Positions 1 to 9,900 of a stretch of DNA of 64,000 bases are shown one piece after another. The stretch covers positions 248,001-312,000 of the forward strand of contig NZ_JACHCP010000002.1 of assembly GCF_014207185.1 (NCBI RefSeq). Direction: 5' to 3'. Every line of letters starts with the position of its first letter. Within the stretch, counting starts at the first letter, position 1. Made by a program: the position numbers and the translations under genes. The notes beneath the pieces were generated by a model. That model made no database searches. It saw only the letters and a list, made by a program, of their open reading frames with translations, and was not told the DNA's origin. Origin of the DNA: Rhodanobacter sp. A1T4 (GTDB lineage Bacteria > Pseudomonadota > Gammaproteobacteria > Xanthomonadales > Rhodanobacteraceae).

Positions 1-384
1 GGCGATGATCTGGCCGTTGAACAGGGTAACCACGCACTCTTCCTCACCCTTGAGCCACTTCCATGCGTCCCCCATGGCAGCCAGCGGAGCCTGTGCCATC
101 TCGAAGGTCTCCATCTGCATGAAGTTCCACACCCGATCCTTGCCGATGCCGTCGATGAAGGACAGCTGCATGTCGGTATCGGTGGCATCCGCTTCCTCGA
201 AGGAGTCGCTGGACTTCAGCGTCTGCTCGGTGGTGCGGCCATCCTTCAGGTTGCGGATGCGGATACGGGTGAATGCCTGGCCCTTGCCGGGCTTGACGAA
301 GTCGGCTTCGGTGATGATCCAGGGATCACCGTTATGAAGGATCTTCTTGCCCGTTTTGACATCATTGAGGCCAAGGGTCGCCAT
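1..384 (-). CDS. efp: Elongation factor P (3' end outside window)
   Basis: EF-P binds between the ribosomal P and E sites and relieves stalling at polyproline stretches. The visible 128 residues start [14 protein letters not shown] and contain the domain I loop PGKGQAF, with the modifiable lysine at position 34 as in E. coli EF-P. The KOW-like domain I and most of OB domain II are present; the final OB domain (about 60 residues) runs off the left edge. The gene is divergent from epmB, whose product modifies the substrate of this lysine, so the pairing supports both calls. The ATG at 384 is chosen because it gives the conserved N-terminus. Confidence 0.95.
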   Translation of the reverse strand, partial: MATLGLNDVKTGKKILHNGDPWIITEADFVKPGKGQAFTRIRIRNLKDGRTTEQTLKSSDSFEEADATDTDMQLSFIDGIGKDRVWNFMQMETFEMAQAPLAAMGDAWKWLKGEEECVVTLFNGQIIA

Positions 385-481
385 GCATTTCACTCCGTTG
401 TAGGTTGTAACGTAAAAACCGCCACTGTCAGCGGTTAAAATCACGGGTCAGTCGGGCTCAACGCCCGCCCCAAGGCCGCAC

Positions 482-1504
482 ATGATAACCGCAAGCACCT
501 CCGCCCGCCTAACCTCAGCAACCGACTCCGACGGTCGCGACTGGCGTCATCTGTGGCGCCATGCGGTGACTGACCCGCTTGAGCTGCTTGCGCTGCTGGG
601 CCTTGATGAACTCGCCACGCAGCTTCCTTCCAACGATGCCGGCTTCGCCTTGCGCGTGCCGCGCGGTTTCGTGGCACGCATGCGCCATGGTGACGCCCGC
701 GATCCGCTGTTGCTGCAGGTTTTGCCGCAGCTGGCCGAGTGTGAAGAGGTGTCCGGCTTCGTGACCGATGCGGTTGGCGACATGGACGCCCGGGCGGCAC
801 ACGGCGTGCTGCACAAATATCACGGTCGCGTCCTGCTGATCGCCAGCGGCAGCTGTGCAATCAACTGCCGCTACTGTTTTCGGCGACACTTCCCCTATAG
901 CGAGGAAATGGCAGCAGCAGGCGAGTGGCGGCAAGCATTGGAGCATCTGCGCAGCGACAGCTCCATCACGGAGTTGATCCTTTCCGGCGGCGACCCGCTG
1001 GCGCTGGCCACATCCAAATTGAAAGAGCTAAGCCGCGGCCTGGCCGATATTCCACACGTCACGCGACTGCGCATCCACACGCGTCTCCCCGTGGTCCTGC
1101 CCGAGCGGGTCGATTCACCTTTCATCGCCTGGCTGGAATCGCTGCCGCTGCAAAAAGTTCTGGTCTTGCACGCGAACCACGCCAACGAGATCGATGCCAG
1201 CGTCGCAGCCGCCTGCACAAGACTGCGCGATGCAGGCGTTACGCTGCTTAATCAGTCAGTGCTGCTGCGAGACGTGAACGATAACGTCGCTGCGCTGACT
1301 GCGCTTTCGGAGCAGCTGTTCGCTGCCGGTGTGCTGCCGTATTACCTGCATCAACTGGATCGCGTCCAGGGAGCGGCGCATTTCGAAGTGGATGACGCCC
1401 GCGCGTTGGAGCTGGTACATGGCCTGCGTGTGCAGCTGCCGGGCTATCTGGTTCCCAAGCTGGTTCGCGAAGTGGGTGGCGAGGTGTCCAAGCGACCTTT
1501 GTAA
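482..1504 (+). CDS. epmB: EF-P beta-lysylation protein EpmB (lysine 2,3-aminomutase-like radical SAM)
   Basis: EpmB converts (S)-alpha-lysine to (R)-beta-lysine, which EpmA attaches to the EF-P lysine. The 340-residue protein carries the radical SAM CX3CX2C motif at C125/C129/C132 (CAINCRYCF), followed by RRHFPY and the SAM-binding GGDPL segment, all typical of the KamA/EpmB family. Its length matches E. coli EpmB (about 342) and is shorter than catabolic lysine aminomutases. It is divergent from efp with a gap of about 100 bp. epmA is not in this window. Confidence 0.92.
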   Translation: MITASTSARLTSATDSDGRDWRHLWRHAVTDPLELLALLGLDELATQLPSNDAGFALRVPRGFVARMRHGDARDPLLLQVLPQLAECEEVSGFVTDAVGDMDARAAHGVLHKYHGRVLLIASGSCAINCRYCFRRHFPYSEEMAAAGEWRQALEHLRSDSSITELILSGGDPLALATSKLKELSRGLADIPHVTRLRIHTRLPVVLPERVDSPFIAWLESLPLQKVLVLHANHANEIDASVAAACTRLRDAGVTLLNQSVLLRDVNDNVAALTALSEQLFAAGVLPYYLHQLDRVQGAAHFEVDDARALELVHGLRVQLPGYLVPKLVREVGGEVSKRPL

Positions 1505-1640
1505 TCGGCTTTGGCGACGCATTTCGCTAGCGGCACGTAGCAGAATCCGCTACAAACGTAAGTATGAATGTCGTCAACCGGGAGTTCCGGAAGATCGATA
1601 AAGTACAGTCAGCGGTGCTCAACGGACAGTTCGACGCCTC

Positions 1641-3716
1641 ATGAAAAAAGATTACGTCATCAAGATCCTCTTCATCGAGAACTCGCTCGAAGAAGCCGAA
1701 CAGATCATCAGCCTCATGCGCAACAGCGGCATCGCCGTGCGTCCGGCCCGCGCTACCAACGCCGAACAGTTGCAGAAAGCGATCGACGAGCTGGAGCCGG
1801 ACATCGTGATGTTCGATCCGTCCGTCAAAGGCCTGGAGCTACGCGAAGTCGTCCAGGCGCTCGATGCCTACGGCCGCGACTATTCGCTGATTGGTCTACC
1901 GGACAAGCTCGAGGGCCAGCAGGTCGCCGACCTCTTTGTCGGCGGCGCCCGTGGCGTCGCTCCGCGCAATCAGCCGAAGCAGTTGATTATCATATTGCAG
2001 CGTGAATTTGACGCGCTGCAGACGCGTCGGCAAGTGCGCCGGCTGGAAACCTCGCTGCGCGAATCGGAACGGCGCTGCGATGCACTGCTGGATTCATCCA
2101 ACGATGCGATCGCCTATGTGCACGAAGGCATGCATGTGCGTGCCAACCAAGCCTACCTGGACAACTTCGGTTACGCGAGCTTCGACGACCTGCTCGGCAT
2201 CCCCGTGATGGACATGGTCGATGCGGCTAACGCCGATGAATTCAAGGTGCTGCTCAAGGGTCACGCGCGCCACGAGAAGATGCTGTCGCAACTGACCCTG
2301 CATGCGCGCCGCGCCGACGGCAGTCAATTCGATGCCACCGTTGAGTTCGCACCCGCCACGTTCGAGGGTGAATCGTGTCTGCAGATTGTGTTCCGGCGGC
2401 AGTTGGTTGACCCTGCCGTGCTTGAACAGCTTCAGCGCGACCCAGTCACCGGTCTGTTCAACCGCTCACGCATGCTCGAGTGCGTGGACAACGCGGTAGC
2501 TGATGCCACCAACGGTAAAAAGGGGCAGGCCCTGCTGCTGGTCGAACCTGACAACTGGACAAACCTCGTTGCCGGCATTGGACTCGGCAAGGCCGATGGA
2601 CTGTTGGCCGCGTTTGCTGGTCGAGTCCGGATGCTTCTCGGTACCGGTGACGTGGCTGGCATGCTTGCCGAACATACCTTGGGCATTGTGTTGGACACGC
2701 GCGAGGACGATGCCATCAAAGAGTGGATCGCCAAGCTGCAACACAGCGTCAGCAACGAAATTTTTGATGTCGGCGCACGCTCGATGAGCGTAACCGCCAG
2801 CATCGGTGGCAGCCTGCTCGGCGAGAAAAATGCCAATGCAGACCTGCTGCTCAATCAGGCTAGCCAAGCCCTGCGCATGGCGCAAAGCCTTGGCGGCAGC
2901 AAGGTGGAACTGAACGACCCGGCAGCCGGCGAAAAAGCCGACGACGAGCGCGACCGCTATTGGCTGGACCTGCTGCGCGAGGCCTTGGAAAAAAACGGTC
3001 TGGTGCTCTACCACCAGCAAATCATCAGCCTGCAGGATGCCGAAGGCGACTATTCCGAGATCCTGGTGCGAATGAATGGTCCTCAGGGCGAGGTATCGCC
3101 AGGCTTCTTCATGCCGATCGCCGAGAAGCACAACCTCAACGGCGCGATCGATCGCTGGGTGCTGCACCGGACCATCAGCGCACTGCAGATTCGCGAAAGC
3201 CACGGGATGGACACCACGTTCTTCGTCAAGCTCACCGCCGCGTCGATGAACGATGAAACCCTGCTGCCATGGCTGGCCGATCGGCTGAAGCGGGCAGCGC
3301 TAAAACATGGCCAGATCGTGCTGGAGATGACCGAGAGCAAGGTGATGACGATGCTTCGGCCCGCACAGGAGTTCGTCAACGGCTGGAAGAAGCTTGGTGG
3401 CAAGTTCGCGCTGGAGCAGTTTGGTTCCGGCCTGAACTCGTTCCAATTGCTCAACCATATCGATGCGGATTATCTGAAGATCGACCGCAGCTACATGGCC
3501 GACCTGCCGCAGCATGCAGAGAGTCAGAAGAAGATCGCCGAGATCTGCGATCGGGCCCGTGAACTGAAGCGCCAGACTATCGCCGAGTGGGTGGAAGATG
3601 CGACCAGCACATCGCTGCTGTTCGCGTATGGCGTGGATTTCGTGCAGGGCAATTTCCTGCAGATACCGCAGCAGCTGACCGGAGCCGGCAGCGTCGCACA
3701 GGCCGTCGTCAGCTGA
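1641..3716 (+). CDS. fimX: FimX-like c-di-GMP effector (REC-PAS-degenerate GGDEF-degenerate EAL)
   Basis: The protein has 691 residues: receiver-like domain (about 5-125), PAS (about 140-260), GGDEF-like (about 265-430) and EAL-like (about 435-685). The GGDEF region begins with the family signature DPVTGLFNRSRML, but the catalytic GG(D/E)EF is replaced by a sequence around AGMLAEHTLGI. The EAL motif reads EILVRM. Both enzymes are therefore probably inactive, as in FimX of Pseudomonas and Xanthomonas, which binds c-di-GMP through its EAL domain and controls type IV pilus assembly with PilZ and PilB. The receiver has a candidate phospho-Asp in DIVMFDP but lacks the usual acidic pair. The FimX assignment follows domain order, length and degeneracy; a generic GGDEF/EAL protein is the alternative. 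Confidence 0.75.
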   Translation: MKKDYVIKILFIENSLEEAEQIISLMRNSGIAVRPARATNAEQLQKAIDELEPDIVMFDPSVKGLELREVVQALDAYGRDYSLIGLPDKLEGQQVADLFVGGARGVAPRNQPKQLIIILQREFDALQTRRQVRRLETSLRESERRCDALLDSSNDAIAYVHEGMHVRANQAYLDNFGYASFDDLLGIPVMDMVDAANADEFKVLLKGHARHEKMLSQLTLHARRADGSQFDATVEFAPATFEGESCLQIVFRRQLVDPAVLEQLQRDPVTGLFNRSRMLECVDNAVADATNGKKGQALLLVEPDNWTNLVAGIGLGKADGLLAAFAGRVRMLLGTGDVAGMLAEHTLGIVLDTREDDAIKEWIAKLQHSVSNEIFDVGARSMSVTASIGGSLLGEKNANADLLLNQASQALRMAQSLGGSKVELNDPAAGEKADDERDRYWLDLLREALEKNGLVLYHQQIISLQDAEGDYSEILVRMNGPQGEVSPGFFMPIAEKHNLNGAIDRWVLHRTISALQIRESHGMDTTFFVKLTAASMNDETLLPWLADRLKRAALKHGQIVLEMTESKVMTMLRPAQEFVNGWKKLGGKFALEQFGSGLNSFQLLNHIDADYLKIDRSYMADLPQHAESQKKIAEICDRARELKRQTIAEWVEDATSTSLLFAYGVDFVQGNFLQIPQQLTGAGSVAQAVVS

Positions 3717-3734
3717 CCATCCCGCATCCCGAAA

Positions 3735-3768
3735 ACAAAAAACCGCGGATCGCTCCGCGGTTTTTTTA
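3735..3768. terminator. Bidirectional rho-independent terminator
   Basis: A perfect 7-bp GC stem (CCGCGGA/TCCGCGG, loop TCGC) is flanked by A-rich sequence on the left and T7 on the right. It lies between the convergent fimX and rplS genes and can stop transcription from both sides. Confidence 0.9.
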
Positions 3769-3807
3769 TTGCATCGAACAACGCTGACCGGATTATCCGG
3801 CGCCGAT

Positions 3808-4215
3808 TTACTCGGCGCTGGAAGCGGCGGCAGCCTTGGCCTTATTGGCAGCCTTGGCAGCAGCGGCAGCGGCGACGTCTTCCTTGATGCGGGCAGCCTT
3901 GCCTTCCAGGCCACGCAGATAATACAGCTTGGCGCCGCGGACCTTGCCCTTGCGCTTCACGGTGACCGAATCGATCGCCTGGCTATGTGCCTGGAACACG
4001 CGCTCCACGCCGGTGCCGTGCGAAATCTTGCGCACCGTAAAGGCCGAATGCAGGCCGCGGCTGCGACGCGCGATGACGATGCCCTCGAACGCCTGCACGC
4101 GCTCGCGGTTGCCTTCCTTCACCTTGACGTTGACGACCACGGTATCGCCGGGGCCGAACTCCGGCAGCTGGCGGGTGATCTGCTCGGCTTCGAACTGTTC
4201 AATGATCTTGTTCAT
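3808..4215 (-). CDS. rplS: 50S ribosomal protein L19
   Basis: L19 sits at the 30S-50S interface. The 135-residue product starts [12 protein letters not shown] and contains the family signature around [10 protein letters not shown]. The C-terminal 25 or so residues are an Ala/Lys-rich extension beyond the usual 115-residue length. The start at 4215 is preferred over an in-frame ATG 21 bases upstream because it has an AGGTG Shine-Dalgarno and gives the canonical N-terminus. It is the last gene of the rpsP-rimM-trmD-rplS operon, 31 bases after trmD, and ends before the shared terminator. Confidence 0.96.
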   Translation of the reverse strand: MNKIIEQFEAEQITRQLPEFGPGDTVVVNVKVKEGNRERVQAFEGIVIARRSRGLHSAFTVRKISHGTGVERVFQAHSQAIDSVTVKRKGKVRGAKLYYLRGLEGKAARIKEDVAAAAAAKAANKAKAAAASSAE

Positions 4216-4246
4216 GGCAACACCTATTGTTTTCAATCAACTGCAG

Positions 4247-5023
4247 TCAGTCGTCGACCGCATCGTTTTGCCGCTTTTGTTCGTATTGAACATGTTCGCG
4301 ACGGAATTCATCCAGCAGCGCACGGGATTGAGCATCCAGCGCGCGCTGTGACAACAGCTCCGGACGGCGCAACCAGGTTCGTCCCAGCGACTGCTTCTGG
4401 CGCCAGCGGGCAATGGCCGCGTGGTCACCGGAAAGCAACACCTCCGGTACGGAACCCAGCGCATCGTGCACCGGTTTCGCATAGTGCGGGCAATCCAGCA
4501 GGCCATCCGAGAATGAATCCTGCTCGGCCGACTGCGCATCGTTCAATGCGCCATCCTGCAAGCGGCCAACCGCGTCGATGATCACCGCCGCCGCCAGCTC
4601 GCCGCCTGACAATACATAATCGCCGATCGAAAGCTCCTCGTCGACCTCATGCGTCAGCAGACGTTCGTCCACACCTTCATAACGCCCACAAAGTAGAGCG
4701 ATGCGCGGCCGTTTTGCCAGCGCTTCCACTCTGCCCTGCGTCAGCCGCGCTCCTTGCGGGCTGAGATAAATCACATGCACCGGTTCTGGTGCGGCATTGC
4801 GCATGACCTCGAGGGTTGCACGCAATGGTTGAATCAACATCACCATCCCGGGACCGCCGCCGTAAGAGCTGCTATCCACGGTACGGTGCCGGTCTGTGGT
4901 GTAGTCGCGCGGATTCCAGGTTTCCACCTGCAACAACTCGCGTTGCTGCGCGCGTCCTACCACACCCACCGCAGCACACTGGCGCACGAAGTCGGGAAAC
5001 AGAGTGACGACGTCGATGCGCAT
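4247..5023 (-). CDS. trmD: tRNA (guanine-N1)-methyltransferase TrmD
   Basis: TrmD methylates G37 of tRNAs using SAM and prevents +1 frameshifting. The 258-residue protein starts [12 protein letters not shown] and has the SPOUT trefoil-knot motifs [18 protein letters not shown] and [10 protein letters not shown] that form the SAM site, with a catalytic Asp in the EVDEE stretch. The start at 5023 gives the canonical N-terminus; a longer reading frame upstream adds 20 unconserved residues. It lies between rimM and rplS in the usual order. Confidence 0.96.
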   Translation of the reverse strand: MRIDVVTLFPDFVRQCAAVGVVGRAQQRELLQVETWNPRDYTTDRHRTVDSSSYGGGPGMVMLIQPLRATLEVMRNAAPEPVHVIYLSPQGARLTQGRVEALAKRPRIALLCGRYEGVDERLLTHEVDEELSIGDYVLSGGELAAAVIIDAVGRLQDGALNDAQSAEQDSFSDGLLDCPHYAKPVHDALGSVPEVLLSGDHAAIARWRQKQSLGRTWLRRPELLSQRALDAQSRALLDEFRREHVQYEQKRQNDAVDD

Positions 5024-5085
5024 GATGCTTAACCTCGGTGCCGGAGCCCTGGATTTTGAACTCTTTGTCTCGCCATCCGGCAACG

Positions 5086-5601
5086 TCAGAATTCAGGATC
5101 CCAGTCCACCACCATGCGTTTCGCGGACAGGTCCACCGAACGCACGTAAGAACCCTGGATGAAAGGAATCAGCCGCTCGCGCTCGCCATCCCTTACTACC
5201 ACGACATCATTGGCACCGGTCGCGAACAGGTGACTGACACGACCCAGAACCACGTCTTCCGTGGTGACGACCTCAAGACCCTCGAGATCGACCCAGTAAT
5301 ACTCGTCTTTGCCGGGTGGCGGAAGCTGTCCACGATCGACATGGATATCCATGCCGATCAATGCTGCCGCCTGCTCGCGATCATCGATGCCAGGCAGCTG
5401 GGCCACCATGCCCTTGCCCTGCTGACGACCCTTGGCACCCGCAATCTGCGTTTCCACACCGGGCGCTGTATTGAGCAGCCATGGTTGGTAATCGAAGATC
5501 TTCATGCGAGGTTCGGCCCAGGATTCAATCTTGAGCCAGCCCTGCACACCGTACAGTCCGACGATGCGCCCTATCAGGACGCGCCGACCGGATTCACTCA
5601 T
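5086..5601 (-). CDS. rimM: Ribosome maturation factor RimM
   Basis: RimM assists 30S head assembly by binding S19. The 171-residue protein has the N-terminal beta-barrel ([15 protein letters not shown]) and the C-terminal PRC-barrel with the [11 protein letters not shown] and [14 protein letters not shown] motifs. It starts two bases after the rpsP stop codon, so the two are probably translationally coupled, and trmD follows 62 bases downstream. Confidence 0.95.
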   Translation of the reverse strand: MSESGRRVLIGRIVGLYGVQGWLKIESWAEPRMKIFDYQPWLLNTAPGVETQIAGAKGRQQGKGMVAQLPGIDDREQAAALIGMDIHVDRGQLPPPGKDEYYWVDLEGLEVVTTEDVVLGRVSHLFATGANDVVVVRDGERERLIPFIQGSYVRSVDLSAKRMVVDWDPEF

Positions 5602-5603
5602 GT

Positions 5604-5858
5604 TCAGGCAGCCTGCTGCTTACCGGCTTCCTTCACCAGTGCAGCAACCTTGTCGCTCAACTGGGCGCCCTTACCAACCCATTCCTTGACGCGATCGACG
5701 TTCAGTTCAAGGCGCTTGTCCTTGCCTGAAGCAACCGGGTTGTAATAGCCGATGTTCTCGATGTTGCGGCCGTCGCGCTTGTTGCGCTGATCGGTAACGA
5801 CAACGTGGTAGAACGGACGGCCCTTGGCGCCGCCGCGCGAAAGACGAATCTTGACCAT
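5604..5858 (-). CDS. rpsP: 30S ribosomal protein S16
   Basis: The 84-residue product starts [17 protein letters not shown], the S16 signature, and continues with the conserved [13 protein letters not shown] segment. The ATG at 5858 is chosen over an in-frame ATG 12 codons upstream because homologues begin with MVxIRL. It is the first gene of the rpsP-rimM-trmD-rplS operon. The 230 bases between it and ffh must hold the operon promoter, but no convincing -35/-10 pair was picked. Confidence 0.96.
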   Translation of the reverse strand: MVKIRLSRGGAKGRPFYHVVVTDQRNKRDGRNIENIGYYNPVASGKDKRLELNVDRVKEWVGKGAQLSDKVAALVKEAGKQQAA

Positions 5859-6088
5859 AGTAAAACTCCAGAATTGCCGGATATCGGCAGGCACACGAGA
5901 GACGTGCGCGGTAAACGGGGCATTTTAGCGGTTTTTGGGGAAAAGGGAAGAGTTACAAGAGCTAAGGCATTAGAGGCGAGTTGCGAGGGCGCCAAAACCC
6001 GCCAGTGCAGCGGATATGCAAAACAACCATTTCAGAATCGCCGTAGCCCCGGGTATTCCGTCCTCGCTCCTCGTCCCTGGCTTCACAA

Positions 6089-7477
6089 TCAACGCGGCGG
6101 CGGCAAACCGCCCATGCCACCCATTCCGCCCATGCCCTTCATGGCACCACGCATCTGGCGCATCAGGCCCTTGGTGCCGCCCTTGGACAGCTTGGACATC
6201 ATTTTTTCCATCTGCATGTACTGCTTGAGCAGGCGGTTGACGTCGGCTGGCTGGGTGCCTGAGCCCCGCGCCACGCGGGCACGACGAGAACCGTTCAGCA
6301 GGTCCGGATGGCGACGCTCCTTCTTGGTCATCGAACTGATGATGGCGATCATGCGCTTCATCTCACCATCGTTGACCTTGGACTTGACGCTGTCCGGCAG
6401 GCTGGACATGCCCGGCAGCTTGTCCATCAGGCCGGCCAAACCACCCATGTTGCCCATCTGCTCGAGCTGATCCTTCATGTCGTTCAGGTCGAAGCGCTTG
6501 CCCTTCATCACCTTCTGAGCGAGTTTCTGGGCTTTCTCCTGATCGACCTTTCGCTCGACCTCCTCGACCAGCGACAGCACGTCACCCATACCGAGAATGC
6601 GCTGGGCCAGACGATCCGGGTGGAACGGTTCCAGCGCGTCGGTCTTCTCACCGGCACCTAAGAATTTGATCGGTCGACCGGTGATGTAGCGCACCGACAG
6701 CGCCGCGCCGCCACGCGCATCGCCATCGGTCTTGGTCAGGATCACGCCGGTCAGCGGCAGGGCCTCGCTGAACGCCTTGGCCGTGATCGCGGCATCTTGG
6801 CCGGTCATCGAGTCGACCACGAACAGGGTCTCGATCGGATTGATCGCAGCATGCAGCGCCTTGATCTCGGCCATCATCGCTTCGTCGATGGCAAGACGGC
6901 CGGCGGTATCCACCAGCAGTACATCGATCACTTCGCGCTTGGCCGCGGCAATCGCAGCCTTCGCGATCTCGACCGGGCTCTGCGACGCATCGGACGGGAA
7001 GAACTTCACGCCGACCTGCTCGGCCAGCGTGCGCAGCTGCTCGATCGCGGCTGGACGGTAAACGTCGCAGCTCACCACCATCACCTTTTTCTTTTTGCGT
7101 TCGGTCAGCAGGCGTGCCAGCTTGGCTACGGTGGTGGTTTTGCCGGCACCCTGCAGGCCAGCCAACAGCACGACGGCTGGCGGCTGCTGGGCCAGATTCA
7201 ATTCGGTATTGGCGGTGCCCATCACCGTGGTCAGCTCGTCGCTGACCACCTTCACCAAGGCCTGGCCCGGGCTCAGGCTCTTCATCACATCCTGGCCAAC
7301 CGCACGCACCTTGATCCGCTGGATCAACGCCTGTACCACGGGCAGCGCGACGTCGGCCTCAAGCAGTGCGATACGGACTTCGCGCAGCGACTCGCGGATG
7401 TTTTCCTCGGTCAGCCGGCCGCGGCCGCGCAGGCGATTGACGGTGGTGGAAAGGCGTTGGCTGAGCGACTCGAACAT
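6089..7477 (-). CDS. ffh: Signal recognition particle protein Ffh
   Basis: Ffh (SRP54) with 4.5S RNA delivers nascent membrane proteins to FtsY. The 462 residues comprise the N domain (1-90), the GTPase G domain with G1 GLQGAGKT at 107-114, DTAGR near 190 and TKTDGDARGG near 247, and a methionine-rich M domain from about residue 325. It ends in a Gly/Met-rich tail of MGG repeats. It lies upstream of the rpsP operon on the same strand and diverges from the ypjD/ccsA-like gene, an arrangement common in gammaproteobacteria. Confidence 0.96.
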   Translation of the reverse strand: MFESLSQRLSTTVNRLRGRGRLTEENIRESLREVRIALLEADVALPVVQALIQRIKVRAVGQDVMKSLSPGQALVKVVSDELTTVMGTANTELNLAQQPPAVVLLAGLQGAGKTTTVAKLARLLTERKKKKVMVVSCDVYRPAAIEQLRTLAEQVGVKFFPSDASQSPVEIAKAAIAAAKREVIDVLLVDTAGRLAIDEAMMAEIKALHAAINPIETLFVVDSMTGQDAAITAKAFSEALPLTGVILTKTDGDARGGAALSVRYITGRPIKFLGAGEKTDALEPFHPDRLAQRILGMGDVLSLVEEVERKVDQEKAQKLAQKVMKGKRFDLNDMKDQLEQMGNMGGLAGLMDKLPGMSSLPDSVKSKVNDGEMKRMIAIISSMTKKERRHPDLLNGSRRARVARGSGTQPADVNRLLKQYMQMEKMMSKLSKGGTKGLMRQMRGAMKGMGGMGGMGGLPPPR

Positions 7478-7574
7478 GACGGGACCGGCAAACAGGAAAG
7501 TGTTCGATTATAGCGGACGTATCGACACTCGCCGCCTGCACGCCCCGCAGAGCCTGTGCGACACTTCCCAGACT

Positions 7575-8375
7575 ATGCTCATCCACACCGCCGCCCTGTT
7601 CGCCATCGTGCTGTACCTCGCCGCTGCGGCGGCGCTGGCGCGGCCGCTGCTCAACGGCGGCCAGCCGCTGAACGGGCTAGCGTTGGGCCTGGCCGGCAGT
7701 GCCGTGGTTCTGCATGCCGCCATTCTACTGGGGGCGCATCGTGGTGCGCTGGACCTGCATTTCTTTGCGGCGCTGTCACTGGTCGCTTTCGTGGTCGCAA
7801 CATTGACCCTGCTGGTGAATCTCTCACGTCCGGTCGCGGCGCTGGGCGTGATCGTGTTTCCGCTGACCGCGCTGCTGATCTTGATCGACAGCTTCGTGGC
7901 ACCGCCGACCTTGCCGCATACGATGGACTGGCAGATCAAGCTGCACGTCACGGTGGCGCTGATCGCCTTCAGCGTGCTGTCGATGGCCGCCGTGCTCGCG
8001 ATTCTGCTGGCCGTGCAGGAACGCGCGCTGCGCCATCGCCAGTTCAGTCCCTGGATGCGCGCACTACCGCCACTGACGCTGACGGAAACCTTGCTGTTCC
8101 GGCTGATCGCCGCAGGCTTCCTGCTGCTGACGCTGACGCTGGTGACCGGTGCGCTGTTTGTCGATGACCTTTTTGGCCAGCACCTGGCACACAAGACAAT
8201 TCTCTCGATCGTGGCATGGCTGGTGTTCGGCGTGCTGCTCTACGGGCGCTGGCAGCACGGCTGGCGCGGGCAGCGCGCGGTCAATCTCACCCTGATCGGC
8301 ATGGCCACCCTCGGGCTGGCGTTCTTCGGGTCCAAGTTCGTGCTGGAGCTGGTCCTGCACCGGCCCGTGGGCTGA
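7575..8375 (+). CDS. YpjD/CcsA-family inner-membrane cytochrome c assembly-like protein
   Basis: The 266-residue, strongly hydrophobic protein has about eight predicted membrane segments and belongs by appearance to the CcsA/CcmC-like family (YpjD in E. coli). The conserved region around residue 120 (MDWQIKLHVTVALIAFS) supplies a His typical of the haem-handling core, and further His residues lie in the C-terminal half (GQHLAHKTILS). The ATG at 7575 is used; the open frame extends far upstream, antisense to ffh, but that part is not hydrophobic. YpjD genes commonly sit next to ffh. The precise role of this branch is not established. Confidence 0.8.
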   Translation: MLIHTAALFAIVLYLAAAAALARPLLNGGQPLNGLALGLAGSAVVLHAAILLGAHRGALDLHFFAALSLVAFVVATLTLLVNLSRPVAALGVIVFPLTALLILIDSFVAPPTLPHTMDWQIKLHVTVALIAFSVLSMAAVLAILLAVQERALRHRQFSPWMRALPPLTLTETLLFRLIAAGFLLLTLTLVTGALFVDDLFGQHLAHKTILSIVAWLVFGVLLYGRWQHGWRGQRAVNLTLIGMATLGLAFFGSKFVLELVLHRPVG

Positions 8376-8399
8376 TCTGATCAATTGACGCGCAGGCGA

Positions 8400-9785
8400 T
8401 CAACGGCAGGCGTCGATTGCATCCGACAGACGCTCCACCCCAATCACCTCCATCTCACCGACGCGCCCCTTCTTTGGCGTATTGGCCTTGGGCACGATTG
8501 CACGCTTGAAGCCGTGCGTGGCCGCTTCCTTGAGGCGCTCCTCGCCATTGGGCACCGGGCGGATTTCGCCGGAAAGGCCGACTTCGCCAAACGTGATGGT
8601 CTGCTCCGGCAACGGCCGATCGCGTAGCGATGAAAGCACCGCCAGCAGCACCGGCAGATCCGCTGCGGTTTCCTGCACGCGGATACCGCCGACCACGTTG
8701 ACGAACACGTCCTGGTCATACGCTGCCACGCCGCCGTGCCGATGCAACACGGCCAGCAGCATGGCCAACCGGTTCTGTTCCAGACCCAACGCTACGCGAC
8801 GTGGATTGCCCAATGACGATTGGTCGACCAGCGCCTGCACCTCGACCAGCAGTGGCCGCGAACCTTCGCGCGTCACCATCACCGCGCTGCCCGACGTCGG
8901 ACCCGTATGCGCAGAGAGGAAAATGGCCGACGGGTTGGGTACCTCACGCAGGCCCTTGTCGGACATCGCGAACACGCCCAGTTCGTTCACCGCGCCGAAG
9001 CGGTTCTTGAACGCACGCAGGATGCGGAAACGGCTGCCCGATTCGCCCTCGAAATACAGCACGGCGTCAACCATGTGCTCGAGTACGCGCGGGCCGGCGA
9101 TGCCGCCCTCTTTCGTGACATGGCCCACCAGAAATACCGAGGTACCCGTTTCTTTGGCAAAGCGCGTTAGCTTGGCCGCGGATTCGCGTACCTGACTGAC
9201 CGATCCGGGCGCCGCGGTCAGCAGCTCGGTCCAGATGGTCTGGATCGAATCGATGACCAGCACCCGCGGTCGCGTCGCGATGGCCTGTTCCAGAATCCGT
9301 TCGATGCAGGTTTCCGCCAGCGCCTGCAGCGGCTCCAGTGGCAAGCCCAATCGTTGCGCGCGTGAGGCGACCTGCGACAGCGATTCTTCACCGGTGACAT
9401 AGACACTGGATAGCTGGGTACCGAGCGTACCCAGCACCTGCAACAGCAGGGTCGACTTGCCGATACCCGGATCGCCACCAATCAGCACCACCGATCCCTG
9501 CACCAGTCCGCCGCCCAGCACGCGGTCAAGCTCACCGATGCCGGTATGCGTGCGTGCCTCGGTGGTCAAGGCCACCTCGGTCAGCGGCGTGATGCGCGCG
9601 CTGCCCGCCGCATTGCCGGCGTAGCTGGAGCGCTGTGCCCCTACCGACGACTTGGCAACCGAGGATGGCGTGAGCACGATTTCGCTCAGCGTGTTCCATA
9701 CGCCGCACTCGATGCACTGGCCCTGCCACTTGCTGTGTTCGCCGCCGCACTCGGTGCAGACATAGGCTGTCTTGGCTTTGGCCAT
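8400..9785 (-). CDS. radA: DNA repair protein RadA (branch-migration helicase)
   Basis: RadA promotes branch migration of recombination intermediates and processing of stalled forks. The 461-residue protein has an N-terminal C4 zinc finger (C10, C13, C24, C27), a RecA-like ATPase core with Walker A GDPGIGKS at 104-111, the RadA-specific KNRFG motif, and a Lon-protease-like C-terminal domain. It is convergent with the ypjD-like gene, only 24 bases away, with no obvious terminator between them. Confidence 0.95.
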   Translation of the reverse strand: MAKAKTAYVCTECGGEHSKWQGQCIECGVWNTLSEIVLTPSSVAKSSVGAQRSSYAGNAAGSARITPLTEVALTTEARTHTGIGELDRVLGGGLVQGSVVLIGGDPGIGKSTLLLQVLGTLGTQLSSVYVTGEESLSQVASRAQRLGLPLEPLQALAETCIERILEQAIATRPRVLVIDSIQTIWTELLTAAPGSVSQVRESAAKLTRFAKETGTSVFLVGHVTKEGGIAGPRVLEHMVDAVLYFEGESGSRFRILRAFKNRFGAVNELGVFAMSDKGLREVPNPSAIFLSAHTGPTSGSAVMVTREGSRPLLVEVQALVDQSSLGNPRRVALGLEQNRLAMLLAVLHRHGGVAAYDQDVFVNVVGGIRVQETAADLPVLLAVLSSLRDRPLPEQTITFGEVGLSGEIRPVPNGEERLKEAATHGFKRAIVPKANTPKKGRVGEMEVIGVERLSDAIDACR

Positions 9786-9900
9786 CGGATTCTCGTACTC
9801 GATGCAATCAATGCGGCGAGCTTAGCCTGCCGTGGTCGCAGATCGCGAGACGCCTTGACGGATACGGCTGTCAGCTCTCGCCCACTAACGTTGCCGCTGT

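Noticed and set aside
1505..1640. Sigma-54 promoter upstream of fimX
   Set aside because: A TGGCGA...TTCGC stretch resembles the consensus, but the GG-to-GC spacing is one base off.
5038..5745. 235-codon open frame antisense to rimM and rpsP
   Set aside because: Lies across two ribosomal-operon genes on the other strand; no start signal and no protein-like features.
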